DNA of 64,000 bases from Cryobacterium algoricola. GTDB taxonomy: Bacteria > Actinomycetota > Actinomycetes > Actinomycetales > Microbacteriaceae. The notes beneath the pieces were generated by a model. It was not told where the DNA came from. It saw nothing but the letters and a program-made list of their open reading frames with translations, and made no database searches. The stretch lies in contig NZ_SOFG01000011.1 of the NCBI RefSeq assembly GCF_004402485.1, forward strand, positions 620,001-684,000, given 5' to 3'. The position numbers and the translations under genes were made by a program. Positions 7,949 to 16,369 of the stretch are shown here, in pieces; positions within the stretch are counted from its first letter, which is position 1, and each line of letters opens with the position of its first letter.

Positions 7949-8637
7949 CCACCACCACCGACCGGACGGACCCCATGGCCAGCGCCCCCAGCCGCGACGG
8001 CAGCGCCGGCAGCCGGATCGCCACGCGACTGCGGGACGAGATCCTGTCCGGCGCCTACGCCCCCGGCGCCCGGATCCGGCAGGAAGACGTCGCCGAACAG
8101 TTCGGCGCGAGCCGGCTCCCCGTTCGTGAGGCCCTGCGCATCCTGGAGTCCGACGGCCTCGTCACCCTTGTGGCGAACACCGGCGCCTGGGTCTCCCACC
8201 TGAGCCTCGCGGAGTGCGAGGAGATGTACCAGATCCGCGAGCGCATCGAACCCCTGTTGCTGCGCTACAGCCTGCCCCAGCTGTCGCCGGAGACGCTCGG
8301 CCGCCTGCAGCACCTCGCCGATGATATGCAAGCCGGCACCGACGTCGAGACCTTCCTGCGCCTCGACCGCGAGTTCCACCTGCTGTCGTACTCCGGTGCC
8401 GTCACGTCCATCCTCGGCGAGACCATTCACCGGCTGTGGAACTCGACCCAGCACTATCGACGCGCCTTCACGACCCTGATCGGGCCAGACGTCAACCGCG
8501 CCGTGCACTACGAACACCAGTTGCTCGTCGGGGCCCTGCGGCGCGGCGACGGGGAGGAGGCCGAGCGGATGCTGGCCGGCCACATCCGCCGCACCCGGCT
8601 CGAGCTGTCCCAGCATCCCTCGCTCTTCGCTCAATAG
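7945..8637 (+). CDS. GntR family (FCD subfamily) transcriptional regulator
   Basis: A 230-residue regulator. The winged helix lies at about 20-75 (LRDEILSGAYAPGARIRQEDVAEQFGASRLPVREALRILESDGLV). The all-helical FCD effector domain follows, with ECEEMYQIRERIEPLLLRYSL, DREFHLLSYSG and the C-terminal HYEHQLLVGALRRGDGEEAERMLAGHIRRT supplying metal-binding Asp/His residues. The start at ATG 7945 overlaps the VOC stop (ATGA). FCD regulators normally sense organic acids. The neighbouring 2-oxoacid dehydrogenase is the likely target, through the boxes at 7308-7382. Confidence 0.92.
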   Translation: MTTTTDRTDPMASAPSRDGSAGSRIATRLRDEILSGAYAPGARIRQEDVAEQFGASRLPVREALRILESDGLVTLVANTGAWVSHLSLAECEEMYQIRERIEPLLLRYSLPQLSPETLGRLQHLADDMQAGTDVETFLRLDREFHLLSYSGAVTSILGETIHRLWNSTQHYRRAFTTLIGPDVNRAVHYEHQLLVGALRRGDGEEAERMLAGHIRRTRLELSQHPSLFAQ

Positions 8638-8658
8638 GCGGCCGCCCGGGACGTGGCG

Positions 8659-9723
8659 TCACTCCCCTCCGGCGCGCACGAGTACCTTGACCTGGTCGCC
8701 GGTCGGCGACAGCAGCGTGTCGAAGCCCTGAGCCACGACGTCCTCCAGTGCGATCTGGGCCGTGACGACCTTCTCCACCGGGTACCGGCCCCTGTCGATC
8801 AGGTCGATGATGCGCGGCCAGTCGGTGACCGGGAAGCACCAGGTGCCCGAGATCGTGATGTCATGCTCGGAGACGACCATCGGGTCGATGGCCGCGGCCT
8901 GGGTGTGCAGCCCGGTCTGGGAGATCCGCCCGGCCGAGCGCACCGAGGCGATCGCCGCCTGCAGCGCCCGCTCGTTCCCCGAGCATTCGATCACGGCGTC
9001 CACACCGATGCCGTCGGTCCGGTCGCGAAGCCAGCCCGGCACGTCGACGGCCGTCGGATCGAGCACCACCCCGACGTCGAAGCTGCGCACGAGCGCCGCC
9101 CGCACGGGATTGACCTCCGAGACGAAGACGTTCGCCCCGAGCGTGGCGGCGTAGAGCGAGGCAAGCGCCCCGATCGGACCGGCCCCGGTGATGAGCACGT
9201 TATCTCCGGGGCGCACGCCGGCGGTGTCCACCCCGTAGGCCGCGACAGCGCCAGGTTCGACGACCGCGCCCTGCAGGTCGGAGACGCCGTCGGGGAGCAC
9301 GGTCACGTTCGCGGCGGGAACGATGGCGAGGTCGGCGATGCCGCCCCACTGATAGCTGAGCCCGACCGCGGCCATGGTGCGGCAGAGGTGGTTCAGTCCC
9401 CTGCGGCAGAAGTAGCAGGTCCCGCACGACAGCAGCGGCATCACCGACACCCGCTCGCCCGGTCGCACCGCGGTCACCCCGTCACCGACCTCGACCACTT
9501 CGGCCGAGAATTCGTGGCCGAGAATCTGCGAGCCGCACGCCCCGGTGAGCGGATGCGGCTCACGCGGGATCACGATCGGGCCCTGCGCGTATTCGTGCAG
9601 GTCGGTGCCGCAGATACCGCACCACAGCGGCCTGACCAGCACCTCGCCGGCGCGAGGCGCGGCGGGAGCCGTGATTTCCTCGACGCGAATGTCCCCGGCT
9701 CCGTGGAAGACGGCGGCCCTCAC
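8659..9723 (-). CDS. Zinc-dependent 2,3-butanediol dehydrogenase-like MDR enzyme
   Basis: A 354-residue medium-chain dehydrogenase. The catalytic zinc ligands are Cys in LWCGICGTDLHEY and His-Glu in ILGHEFSAEV. The structural-zinc Cys cluster is CGTCYFCRRGLNHLC. The Rossmann motif is LITGAGPIGALASLYAATLGA. The PHPLTG insert and DLHEYAQGPI segment are characteristic of (R,R)-butanediol dehydrogenases, which interconvert acetoin and 2,3-butanediol; related polyol substrates are possible. It starts at 9723 and overlaps the upstream EboE-like gene by 4 nt (ATGA). A close paralogue lies at 14246-15304. Confidence 0.88.
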   Translation of the reverse strand: MRAAVFHGAGDIRVEEITAPAAPRAGEVLVRPLWCGICGTDLHEYAQGPIVIPREPHPLTGACGSQILGHEFSAEVVEVGDGVTAVRPGERVSVMPLLSCGTCYFCRRGLNHLCRTMAAVGLSYQWGGIADLAIVPAANVTVLPDGVSDLQGAVVEPGAVAAYGVDTAGVRPGDNVLITGAGPIGALASLYAATLGANVFVSEVNPVRAALVRSFDVGVVLDPTAVDVPGWLRDRTDGIGVDAVIECSGNERALQAAIASVRSAGRISQTGLHTQAAAIDPMVVSEHDITISGTWCFPVTDWPRIIDLIDRGRYPVEKVVTAQIALEDVVAQGFDTLLSPTGDQVKVLVRAGGE

Positions 9724-10928
9724 GGCCGGGGGTCCAGCAGCTCGCCGCGGACGAACTCGAGTTCGCGGGTCACGTAGTCGGTGATGTCACCGGTCTTGAG
9801 ATGAGCCGGGAGCACGTCCCAGGTATATGTCTCGATCTCCAGGTGGTCGGAGAGCGGTGTCTCGCGGTGCAGCTGCAGCGCCTGCTGCACCGCGAACCGC
9901 GTCGTGACGAACGGGCCGAGTTCCTCGAGGAAGACCGGAACGTGGAAGTGGGTGCGGATCTCGGTGGGCACCGGGTTCGCCTCGTACGCGTCGAGCGCGT
10001 CGCCGAGGGTGAGGAACTTCGTGACCGCGCCATCCTGGCGCATCGTCGTCTGGCTCAGGTAGATCGTGTCGGTGAAGACGCGCAGCTGAGGCACGACCCC
10101 CGGGGTGAGGTCCCTGACCCAAAGTGCGGCAGCCTCCTGGAGCTTGAAGATCGGAATCCCGGCGTCGACCAGGCTGCGCAGCGAACCCGGGATGTCCTCG
10201 AAGCCGACGGACTGGTGGCCGATGTCGAAGACGATGCCGAGGTAGCGGCGCATCGCGCCCTCGGCCTCGGACAGCGGTAGCCCGGCGAGCCGGGCGAGCT
10301 CGGCGATTCCCTGCGGCGAGTAAACCCGTTCGGCGAAGAACGCGACGGTCTCCGCCGTGGTCTCGAGAAAGCAGGCGGGTTCCGGCTCGAGCGCGAGCTT
10401 GACCCGGCGTCCCGTGCGCGCCTCGAGGTCGACGAGGTGGGCAACGACCTGGAACAGGTTGGTGGTGAACCGGGCGATGTAGTCGTCGTCGGTGACGTTG
10501 GGGGCGAACGCGAGCGGGGCCGTCTGGATGCTCGGGCTCACGCCCGCCGGCGCGATCTCGGCGAGGATGTCCGCGACCGAGTTCGTGTACGCGACCCGGT
10601 CATCGGTCGACCAGTCCGGCTCGTAGACCCGCTCCATCACGACGTCGCCCTTGAACGGCCCGTACGGGAAGGCGTTGACGGTATAGACGTACATGTCGTT
10701 GTCGTCGAGGAATGTCCGGAGCTCCGCCCTTTCGGCAGGGCTGTCGGTCAGGGTCCTGGCCGAATCGGCCGAGATCCGCAGCGACACTCCGAACCGCTGG
10801 CCCGGTGAGACCCGGGCCTTGACGGCGGGAACGAAGGTGTGGAGGCTCTCCTTCATCTCGGCCCAGGTGTCACCCGCGTGCACAAGTGTGGAATACGAGA
10901 GATGGCCGAGGCCGTGTCCGAGATCCAT
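9720..10928 (-). CDS. EboE-like metabolite-traffic TIM-barrel protein
   Basis: A 402-residue protein that I recognise by its overall pattern as EboE-like (xylose-isomerase-like TIM barrel). Diagnostic parts are LSYSTLVHAGDTWAEM at the N-terminus, FGVSLRISADSARTL, MYVYTVNAFPYGPFKG, VYEPDWSTDDRVAYTNSVADILAE, LALEPEPACFLETTAE, and GIVFDIGHQSVGFEDI. In cyanobacteria and algae EboE belongs to the ebo cluster (eboABCEF), implicated in export of metabolite precursors. Here none of the other ebo genes is present, and it overlaps a butanediol-type dehydrogenase gene. ATG 10928, preceded by AAAGGA, was preferred to an upstream start at 10979. A sugar-like isomerase or epimerase activity is an alternative reading. 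Confidence 0.75.
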   Translation of the reverse strand: MDLGHGLGHLSYSTLVHAGDTWAEMKESLHTFVPAVKARVSPGQRFGVSLRISADSARTLTDSPAERAELRTFLDDNDMYVYTVNAFPYGPFKGDVVMERVYEPDWSTDDRVAYTNSVADILAEIAPAGVSPSIQTAPLAFAPNVTDDDYIARFTTNLFQVVAHLVDLEARTGRRVKLALEPEPACFLETTAETVAFFAERVYSPQGIAELARLAGLPLSEAEGAMRRYLGIVFDIGHQSVGFEDIPGSLRSLVDAGIPIFKLQEAAALWVRDLTPGVVPQLRVFTDTIYLSQTTMRQDGAVTKFLTLGDALDAYEANPVPTEIRTHFHVPVFLEELGPFVTTRFAVQQALQLHRETPLSDHLEIETYTWDVLPAHLKTGDITDYVTRELEFVRGELLDPRP

Positions 10929-11017
10929 CAGGTCTGGTCCTTTTCTGCCGGTCGCCCGGCTCACATCGTTGTGATTCAAGGAACGGGCGGCCAGCGCTGA
11001 AGGCGAGACTGAACACC

Positions 11018-11036
11018 TGTTAAGTATTCCTTAACA
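11018..11036. promoter_or_regulatory. 19-nt dyad operator upstream of the EboE-like operon
   Basis: TGTTAAGTATTCCTTAACA is a perfect 7-bp dyad with a 5-nt spacer, 90 nt upstream of the EboE-like start and just downstream of the regulator gene at 11101. A near copy, also 19 nt, lies before the PRISE-type gene (11942-11960). The XRE-cupin protein encoded between them is the likely binder. Confidence 0.6.
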
Positions 11037-11100
11037 GACAGGCTATGACGGCCCTTCGGTCGCTGTCAACCACGACGACGTCCCGGGCTCCGGCGGCGGG

Positions 11101-11748
11101 CTAGTCGTGCTTGCCGTGCACGAACCAGATTCCGTGGAAGTCGACGACGCCGGTGTTCTTCAGGCTGTGCGGGATGGAGGAATCGAAGCCGAGCGACTCG
11201 CCTTCGTGCAAGGTGAATGCCTCGTCGCCGATCGTGATCTCCAGCTCGCCGGAGATCACGTAGCCGTACTCGTAGCCCGCGTGGGTGACCGTGTCCCCGC
11301 CGTCCGTGGAGGTCGCCCCCGGCGCGTAGCTGATCTTCATGAAGTTGACGTCGCGTTCGGGCGTGGCCGCGAGGCGTTCCCAGTTGACGCCGGCCGCCAT
11401 GTTGAGCCGCGACCGGTGGGACGGGTGCACAACGGACACCCGGTTGGCATACTCCGACGGATGCCACGCATCGGAGGGGTTCCTCACGTCGCCCCGGTTC
11501 AGTTGCCCCCCGTCCTCGACAGCGTGCGGGTGGGGTTCCGCGGCCGGTTTGCTCTCGAACAGGTCATCGACGGAGACGTTCAACAGCTGAGCGAAGGCGT
11601 AGAGGGTGGCGACGGAGGGCTGCGACTTGCCGTTCTCGATCTGGGAGACGAATGACGGTGATACGTCGACCTGCCTGGCCAGCTCACGCAACGTCAGGCC
11701 GGCTTTGAGCCGGATGTCTTTCAGCCGAGACCCTAAATTGTCCATCAT
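11101..11748 (-). CDS. XRE-family regulator with C-terminal cupin domain
   Basis: A 215-residue cytosolic regulator. The HTH is at about 6-60 (LKDIRLKAGLTLRELARQVDVSPSFVSQIENGKSQPSVATLYAFAQLL). A single cupin barrel occupies the C-terminal half, with HAGYEYGYVISGELEITIGDEAFTLHEGESLGFDSSIPHSLKN containing the effector or metal pocket. Such proteins (PuuR/SutR type) control catabolic genes in response to small metabolites. Two matching dyads, at 11018-11036 and 11942-11960, flank this gene, suggesting control of both the EboE-dehydrogenase operon and the PRISE gene. Double ATG at 11748/11745. Confidence 0.92.
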   Translation of the reverse strand: MMDNLGSRLKDIRLKAGLTLRELARQVDVSPSFVSQIENGKSQPSVATLYAFAQLLNVSVDDLFESKPAAEPHPHAVEDGGQLNRGDVRNPSDAWHPSEYANRVSVVHPSHRSRLNMAAGVNWERLAATPERDVNFMKISYAPGATSTDGGDTVTHAGYEYGYVISGELEITIGDEAFTLHEGESLGFDSSIPHSLKNTGVVDFHGIWFVHGKHD

Positions 11749-11941
11749 GTTCCTCTGTCACACATCAGCATGACGACGACGAGGACTGGCCTCGCATCAT
11801 CATTGAAGCCCGGCTGTACACCTCACGCTCCGGAAAAAGGTGAGTATGGTCAAATATACACAGCATGAGGCCCAGTTACCCCGTCATTCGGGCTATTTCG
11901 GCGGTTCCGGCAGAGCCGATGCGGCTTGCCGGGGCGTTCTT

Positions 11942-11960
11942 TGTTAAGTATCATTGAACA
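11942..11960. promoter_or_regulatory. 19-nt dyad operator upstream of the PRISE-type gene
   Basis: TGTTAAGTATCATTGAACA matches the dyad at 11018-11036 in its first ten bases and in the terminal AACA, with identical length. It lies 51 nt upstream of GTG 12011, a position suited to promoter control. Confidence 0.55.
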
Positions 11961-12010
11961 CCTCAGGACGGCGACAAGGAAGTCCCCGTCCATCAGGAAA
12001 GGATCGACTT

Positions 12011-13096
12011 GTGACATCCCCCTCAACAATTCCCCGGCAACGCGCGCTCATCGTCGGAGCAACGGGCATCACGGGCCAGACGGTCGCGAAACAACTGGTC
12101 GACGCGGGCTGGGACGTGACCGGACTGTCGAGGCGAGGTCATTCCGAGACCGCGGGCGTGACATCCGTGACGGCTGACCTCCTCGACCCCGCGTCTCTTG
12201 CCACCGCCCTCACCGGAACTCGCCCGGAACTCGTCGTGATCACGGCCTGGGTGAAACGGGACACGGAGACCGAGAACATCGAGGTCAACAGCGCCCTGGT
12301 GCGGAACGTGCTCGCAGCCCTCGAAGGAGAGAAGTCCGTCAGGCACGTGGCCCTGATGACCGGGCTCAAGCACTACCTCGGCCCGTTCGACAACTATGCG
12401 ACCGGCGTCACCGCGGAGACCCCGTTCCACGAGGACGAACCACGACTCCCGCAGCCGAACTTCTACTATGCGCAGGAGGACGAGCTGTTCGGGTCCGCCG
12501 CCCGGAACGGCTTCACCTGGAGCGTGCACCGCGCCCACACGGTCTTCGGGTTTGCCACGGACAACGCGATGAACATGGTGCTCACCCTCTCCGTCTACGC
12601 CGCGATCTGCAAGGAACTCGGGCTGACGTTCACCTTCCCCGGCTCGGCCACCCAATGGAACGGCGTCACCGACGTCACCGACGTCGACCTGCTCGCCGAA
12701 CAGATCATCTGGGCAGGCACGCACCCGGAGGGCGCCAACGAAGCATTCAACATCGCCAACGGCGACGTCTTCCGCTGGCGGTGGCTGTGGCCGCGGGTCG
12801 CGGCGATCTTCGACGTGCCCTGGGCCGGCTTCGAAGGAGAACCCCGCCCGCTGACCGTGCAGATGGCCGGCAAGGACCAGGTGTGGAGCGCCATCGCCGA
12901 ACGGGAGGGACTCGTCGAGACGGACGTCACCCGCCTGGCATCCTGGTGGCACACGGACAGTGACCTCGGCCGGAACATCGAGTGCTTCACCGACATGAAC
13001 AAGAGCCGTCAGGCCGGATTCCTGGGTTTCCGGTCCACCCCGGACAGCTTTCTCGACAAGGTCGAGCGCTACCGCGCGGCGAGGATCATCCCCTAG
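12011..13096 (+). CDS. PRISE-like SDR (progesterone 5-beta-reductase/iridoid synthase type)
   Basis: A 361-residue extended short-chain dehydrogenase. The N-terminal ALIVGATGITGQTVAKQLVDAGW binds NAD(P). MTGLKHYLGPF, PNFYYAQEDELF and WSVHRAHTVFGFA match the sequence signatures of the PRISE family, whose plant members reduce activated C=C bonds of enones and which have bacterial homologues. The YY in NFYYAQED carries the catalytic Tyr. The start is GTG 12011, with AAAGGA upstream. It stands alone on the plus strand behind a dyad shared with the EboE-like operon. The natural substrate is unknown; ene-reduction of an enal or enone is the best guess. Confidence 0.8.
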   Translation: MTSPSTIPRQRALIVGATGITGQTVAKQLVDAGWDVTGLSRRGHSETAGVTSVTADLLDPASLATALTGTRPELVVITAWVKRDTETENIEVNSALVRNVLAALEGEKSVRHVALMTGLKHYLGPFDNYATGVTAETPFHEDEPRLPQPNFYYAQEDELFGSAARNGFTWSVHRAHTVFGFATDNAMNMVLTLSVYAAICKELGLTFTFPGSATQWNGVTDVTDVDLLAEQIIWAGTHPEGANEAFNIANGDVFRWRWLWPRVAAIFDVPWAGFEGEPRPLTVQMAGKDQVWSAIAEREGLVETDVTRLASWWHTDSDLGRNIECFTDMNKSRQAGFLGFRSTPDSFLDKVERYRAARIIP

Positions 13097-13112
13097 GCCG
13101 TTACCCCCACCC

Positions 13113-13161
13113 AACGACGGATGTCCCGGACAAGCAGCGCTCGTCCGGGACATCCGTCGTT
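13113..13161. terminator. Bidirectional hairpin between convergent genes
   Basis: Arms of 19 bp (AACGACGGATGTCCCGGAC at 13113-13131 and its exact complement at 13143-13161) enclose an 11-nt loop. It lies between the convergent PRISE gene and MDR gene, as expected for a shared terminator, although no U-tract follows. Confidence 0.7.
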
Positions 13162-13173
13162 CGGGTCGCTTCG

Positions 13174-14154
13174 CTATGCCGGCAGCACGGCGTCGAATTC
13201 GATATGCGCCTTGATCGTGGTCGCCGGGTGGTGTGCGGCCTCGAGGGCACCCAGGGCGTCGTCGACCCCGAATCGCTGCGTGACGAGGGGACTCAGGTCG
13301 ATTCCGGTGTGGGCCAGGAAGCGCAGGGTTTCCGGCCACACTCCCGGCGAGCCGACCGAACCGGTGATCTTGAGCTCCTTGGACTGGATGAGCCCGAGCT
13401 TCGCCGGCGCCTCGCGCCCGACGTCGATGCCGATGTAGGCGACCCTGCCCCGGAAGGCGGCGAGTTCGAGCGCCTGGGCCATCACGGCCGGCCGTCCGCT
13501 GGCCTCGACGACGACATCCGCTCCGCGCCCGTCCGTCTGCTCGTTCAGGAACTCGACGATGTCGTCGGGGTGCACGGCGTGGCGGGCGCCGAGGCGCAGC
13601 GCGGCGTCGCGCCGTTCGGGCGAGGGCTCCACGACGATCGTCACGGCGCCGAGGGCGGCGGATGCCGCGGTGACGGCGAGTCCGATCGGTCCGGCTCCGA
13701 GTACGACGAGGGTGTCGCTCGCGTTGACGTTGCCGACCCGCATCAGCGCGTAGTAGGCGACGCTGAACGGCTCGACGAGGGCGCCGTTCGTGTATGACAC
13801 GCTCGCCGGCAGTGTGTGCAGCCATTCGGGCCTGGCCACGAAGAACTCGGCGGCGGCGCCGCTGATCGAGAATCCGAAGTGGTCGTCTCCGATGACGCAC
13901 TCTCCGACGACGCGATCGCCGGCGGCGAAGTCCTGCACCCGGCTGCCGACCGCGACGACCTCTCCGGACCATTCGTGGCCGGGAATGATCGGGTACTCGA
14001 AGGGGATGATGTACCGACCCTCGAGCAGGTCGATGTCGGAGTGGCAGACCCCGACGGAGCGTGCGGCGACGAGCACTTCGTCGGCTCCGATCGCGGGGAT
14101 GGGCAGCTCATCGATGCGGGGAACATCCTGTTCCGCGAAGCGCAACGCTTTCAT
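13174..14154 (-). CDS. Medium-chain dehydrogenase, alcohol dehydrogenase-like
   Basis: A 326-residue MDR. The catalytic-zinc region is SVGVCHSDIDLLEG and IIPGHEWSGEVVAVG, and the coenzyme motif is LVVLGAGPIGLAVTAASAALGA. It lacks the four-Cys structural-zinc lobe of its neighbours: the region after GDRVVGE has no CxxCxxC cluster. That makes it closer to zinc-poor sorbitol/threonine-dehydrogenase-like members. The substrate is likely a polyol or secondary alcohol. Last gene of the SDR-M24-MDR-BDH-MDR run. Confidence 0.85.
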   Translation of the reverse strand: MKALRFAEQDVPRIDELPIPAIGADEVLVAARSVGVCHSDIDLLEGRYIIPFEYPIIPGHEWSGEVVAVGSRVQDFAAGDRVVGECVIGDDHFGFSISGAAAEFFVARPEWLHTLPASVSYTNGALVEPFSVAYYALMRVGNVNASDTLVVLGAGPIGLAVTAASAALGAVTIVVEPSPERRDAALRLGARHAVHPDDIVEFLNEQTDGRGADVVVEASGRPAVMAQALELAAFRGRVAYIGIDVGREAPAKLGLIQSKELKITGSVGSPGVWPETLRFLAHTGIDLSPLVTQRFGVDDALGALEAAHHPATTIKAHIEFDAVLPA

Positions 14155-14245
14155 AGTGGGGATTCCAATCGTGGGGACGAGGCCGGGTGCGCGGGACGCG
14201 CGGGGTGCGTGCGCCAGCGTGAATGAAGGTCAGCGCGGATGGACG

Positions 14246-15304
14246 TCAGCGAGCGTTGACGAGGACCTTGACCTGGTCGCCGGTCGGCGAGAGCAGGGTC
14301 TCGAAGCCCTTCTCGACGACATCCGCCATGCTGATCTGCGCGCTCACGACCTTCTCGACCGGGTACCGGCCGCGGGCGATCAGGTCGATGATGCGCGGCC
14401 AGTCCGTGACCGGATAGCACCAGGTGCCTGCGAGGGTGATGTCGTGCTCGGAGAGCACCATGGGGTCGATGGCCGCCTGCCGGGTGTGCAGGCCGGTCTG
14501 CGAGATGCGCCCGGCCGAGCGCACCGAGGCGATGGCGGTCTGGAGGGCTCGCTCGTTACCCGAGCACTCGATCACCGCGTCGACACCGATTCCCTCGGTC
14601 TGATCCTTGACCCAGGCGGCCACGTCGATCTTGGACGGATCAATCACCTCGCCGACGTCCAGGCTCCGCGCGAGCGCGACACGGGTCGGGTTGACCTCGG
14701 AGATGAACACGCGGGCACCGAGCGCCGAGGCATAGAGGGAGGCGAGCGCGCCGATCGGACCGGCGCCGGTGATGAGCACGGTGTCCCCCGGCCGCACCTG
14801 CGCGGTGTCGACTCCGTAGGCGGCCACGGCTCCCGGTTCGACGAGGGCGCCCTGGAGATCGGTGACGGAATCGGGCAGTACGCTCACGTGGCTGGCCGGG
14901 ACGACCGCGAGTTCCGAGATCCCGCCGGAGGCGAAGCTCAGGCCGACGCAGGCCATCGACTGGCAGAGGTGGTTCAGGCCGCGGCGGCAGTAGTAGCAGC
15001 TGCCGCAGAACAGCAGCGGCATTACGGATACCCGCTGGCCGACGCGCACCGAACGCACGCCCGAACCCACCTCGAGCACTTCCGCCGAGAACTCGTGCCC
15101 GAGAATCTGCGGGGCGGTGGCGCCGGTGAGCGGATGCGGGTGCGAGGGAATGACGATCGGCCCCATGGCGTATTCGTGGAGGTCGGTGCCGCAGATGCCG
15201 CACCAGTACGGCCGCAGCAGCACGTCCAGGCTGCCGAGGGGCGGCGGCCCGTCCACCTCTTCGATGCGGATGTCGTGCGCGCCGTGGAAAACTGCTGCCT
15301 TCAT
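14246..15304 (-). CDS. Zinc-dependent 2,3-butanediol dehydrogenase-like MDR enzyme, second copy
   Basis: A 352-residue paralogue of the protein at 8659-9723 with the same signature blocks: YWCGICGTDLHEYAMGPIV, PHPLTG, ILGHEFSAEVLEVG, CGSCYYCRRGLNHLC and LITGAGPIGALASLYASALGA. Identity by eye is very high in the catalytic and C-terminal halves (SGNERALQTAIASVRSAGRI). The start at 15304 overlaps the upstream MDR stop by 4 nt. Keeping two copies in separately controlled operons suggests that both pathways share one hydroxyketone/diol step. Confidence 0.88.
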   Translation of the reverse strand: MKAAVFHGAHDIRIEEVDGPPPLGSLDVLLRPYWCGICGTDLHEYAMGPIVIPSHPHPLTGATAPQILGHEFSAEVLEVGSGVRSVRVGQRVSVMPLLFCGSCYYCRRGLNHLCQSMACVGLSFASGGISELAVVPASHVSVLPDSVTDLQGALVEPGAVAAYGVDTAQVRPGDTVLITGAGPIGALASLYASALGARVFISEVNPTRVALARSLDVGEVIDPSKIDVAAWVKDQTEGIGVDAVIECSGNERALQTAIASVRSAGRISQTGLHTRQAAIDPMVLSEHDITLAGTWCYPVTDWPRIIDLIARGRYPVEKVVSAQISMADVVEKGFETLLSPTGDQVKVLVNAR

Positions 15305-16362
15305 ACTGCTGCCCCTTGTCGTGGATCGAAGAGAACCTTGCCCTCGAGCCGGCCCGTCGCGAGTCGCTCGAGCTGTTCGGCGAGGTCGTCGAGAGGCAGG
15401 ACAGAGTCGAGGAGTTCGGTGCCCAGAGTGGTCGTCGCCAGAATACCGAGCGCCGGGGCGAGGTCGGTGCCGCAGACGTGCGCGAGGGTCGTCTGAACGG
15501 TGATCTCGCGCATGACGAGCGCATGGATGTCCACGGACTGCTCCGTGGACGGCAGGCCGACCTGCAGGATAGTGCCGCCCCTGCGCACCATCGAGAGGGC
15601 GTTGTTCAGCTGCCCGGGTGCTCCGCTGGCCTCGATGACGACGTCAGCACCGAACGGCCCGATGGCCTCGGCGACGCGGGCTACGGCATCCGCACCCGCC
15701 TCGACCACCCGTGTCGCACCGAGGCGGCGGGCCCGTTCGAGGCGCGCGCCGGGGAAGTCGATGACGGTCACCTCGGCAGACACGAGTGAGTTCAGCCCGG
15801 CGAGCACGAAGGAACCGATCGCCCCGGCCCCGATCAGGACCACCCGGTCGCCGTCACGCACCCCGGACCGGCGGGCCGCGTGCAGGCCGACGGCGAGCGG
15901 CTGGGCCAGGCCGGCGAGGTCGATCGAGAGTCCCTCGGGAACGAGGACAAGCGTGCTCTCGGGGCAGGAGACGAACTCGGCCATGCCGCCGTCGGTGTTG
16001 AGCCCCAGCGTGTAGTACCGGTCGCAGAGGTTCGTGCGGCCTTCCACGCACCGATCGCACACGCCGCAGGACACTCCCGCACCGCTCGCGACGACGTCGC
16101 CGACGGAGAAGCGACTCGACTCGTCGACCTCGAGGACCTTCCCGACGAATTCGTGGCCGGGAATCATCGGGCCGGCCTGGCCGGTGACGGGGTGGCGGTG
16201 CTGCACCGGGAAGGTCAGCGGGCCGGCCTTCCACTCGGTGGCGTCCGTTCCGCACATGCCGCTGCGGAGCACCTCGAGCAGGGCTTCGCCCGGAGCCCGG
16301 GCGGGCACGGGCACCTCCTCGAGGCGGACATCGTGATCGGCGTGGTAGACGGCGGCGCGCAT
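15301..16362 (-). CDS. Zinc-dependent MDR dehydrogenase
   Basis: A 353-residue medium-chain dehydrogenase. The catalytic-zinc residues are in SGMCGTDATEWKAG and MIPGHEFVGKVLEV. The structural-zinc cluster is CGVCDRCVEGRTNLC. The coenzyme loop is VVLIGAGAIGSFVLAGLNSLV. The HRHPVTGQAGP insert resembles the butanediol and threonine dehydrogenase group, but it is diverged from the adjacent gene. It follows the M24 gene by 7 nt and overlaps the next gene (ATGA), so all three are one transcription unit. Confidence 0.87.
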   Translation of the reverse strand: MRAAVYHADHDVRLEEVPVPARAPGEALLEVLRSGMCGTDATEWKAGPLTFPVQHRHPVTGQAGPMIPGHEFVGKVLEVDESSRFSVGDVVASGAGVSCGVCDRCVEGRTNLCDRYYTLGLNTDGGMAEFVSCPESTLVLVPEGLSIDLAGLAQPLAVGLHAARRSGVRDGDRVVLIGAGAIGSFVLAGLNSLVSAEVTVIDFPGARLERARRLGATRVVEAGADAVARVAEAIGPFGADVVIEASGAPGQLNNALSMVRRGGTILQVGLPSTEQSVDIHALVMREITVQTTLAHVCGTDLAPALGILATTTLGTELLDSVLPLDDLAEQLERLATGRLEGKVLFDPRQGAAV

Positions 16363-16369
16363 CAGCGCC

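Noticed and set aside
12023..13972. 649-codon minus-strand frame
   Set aside because: Overlaps the PRISE-like gene on the other strand and an MDR gene in another frame; both of those have clear families.
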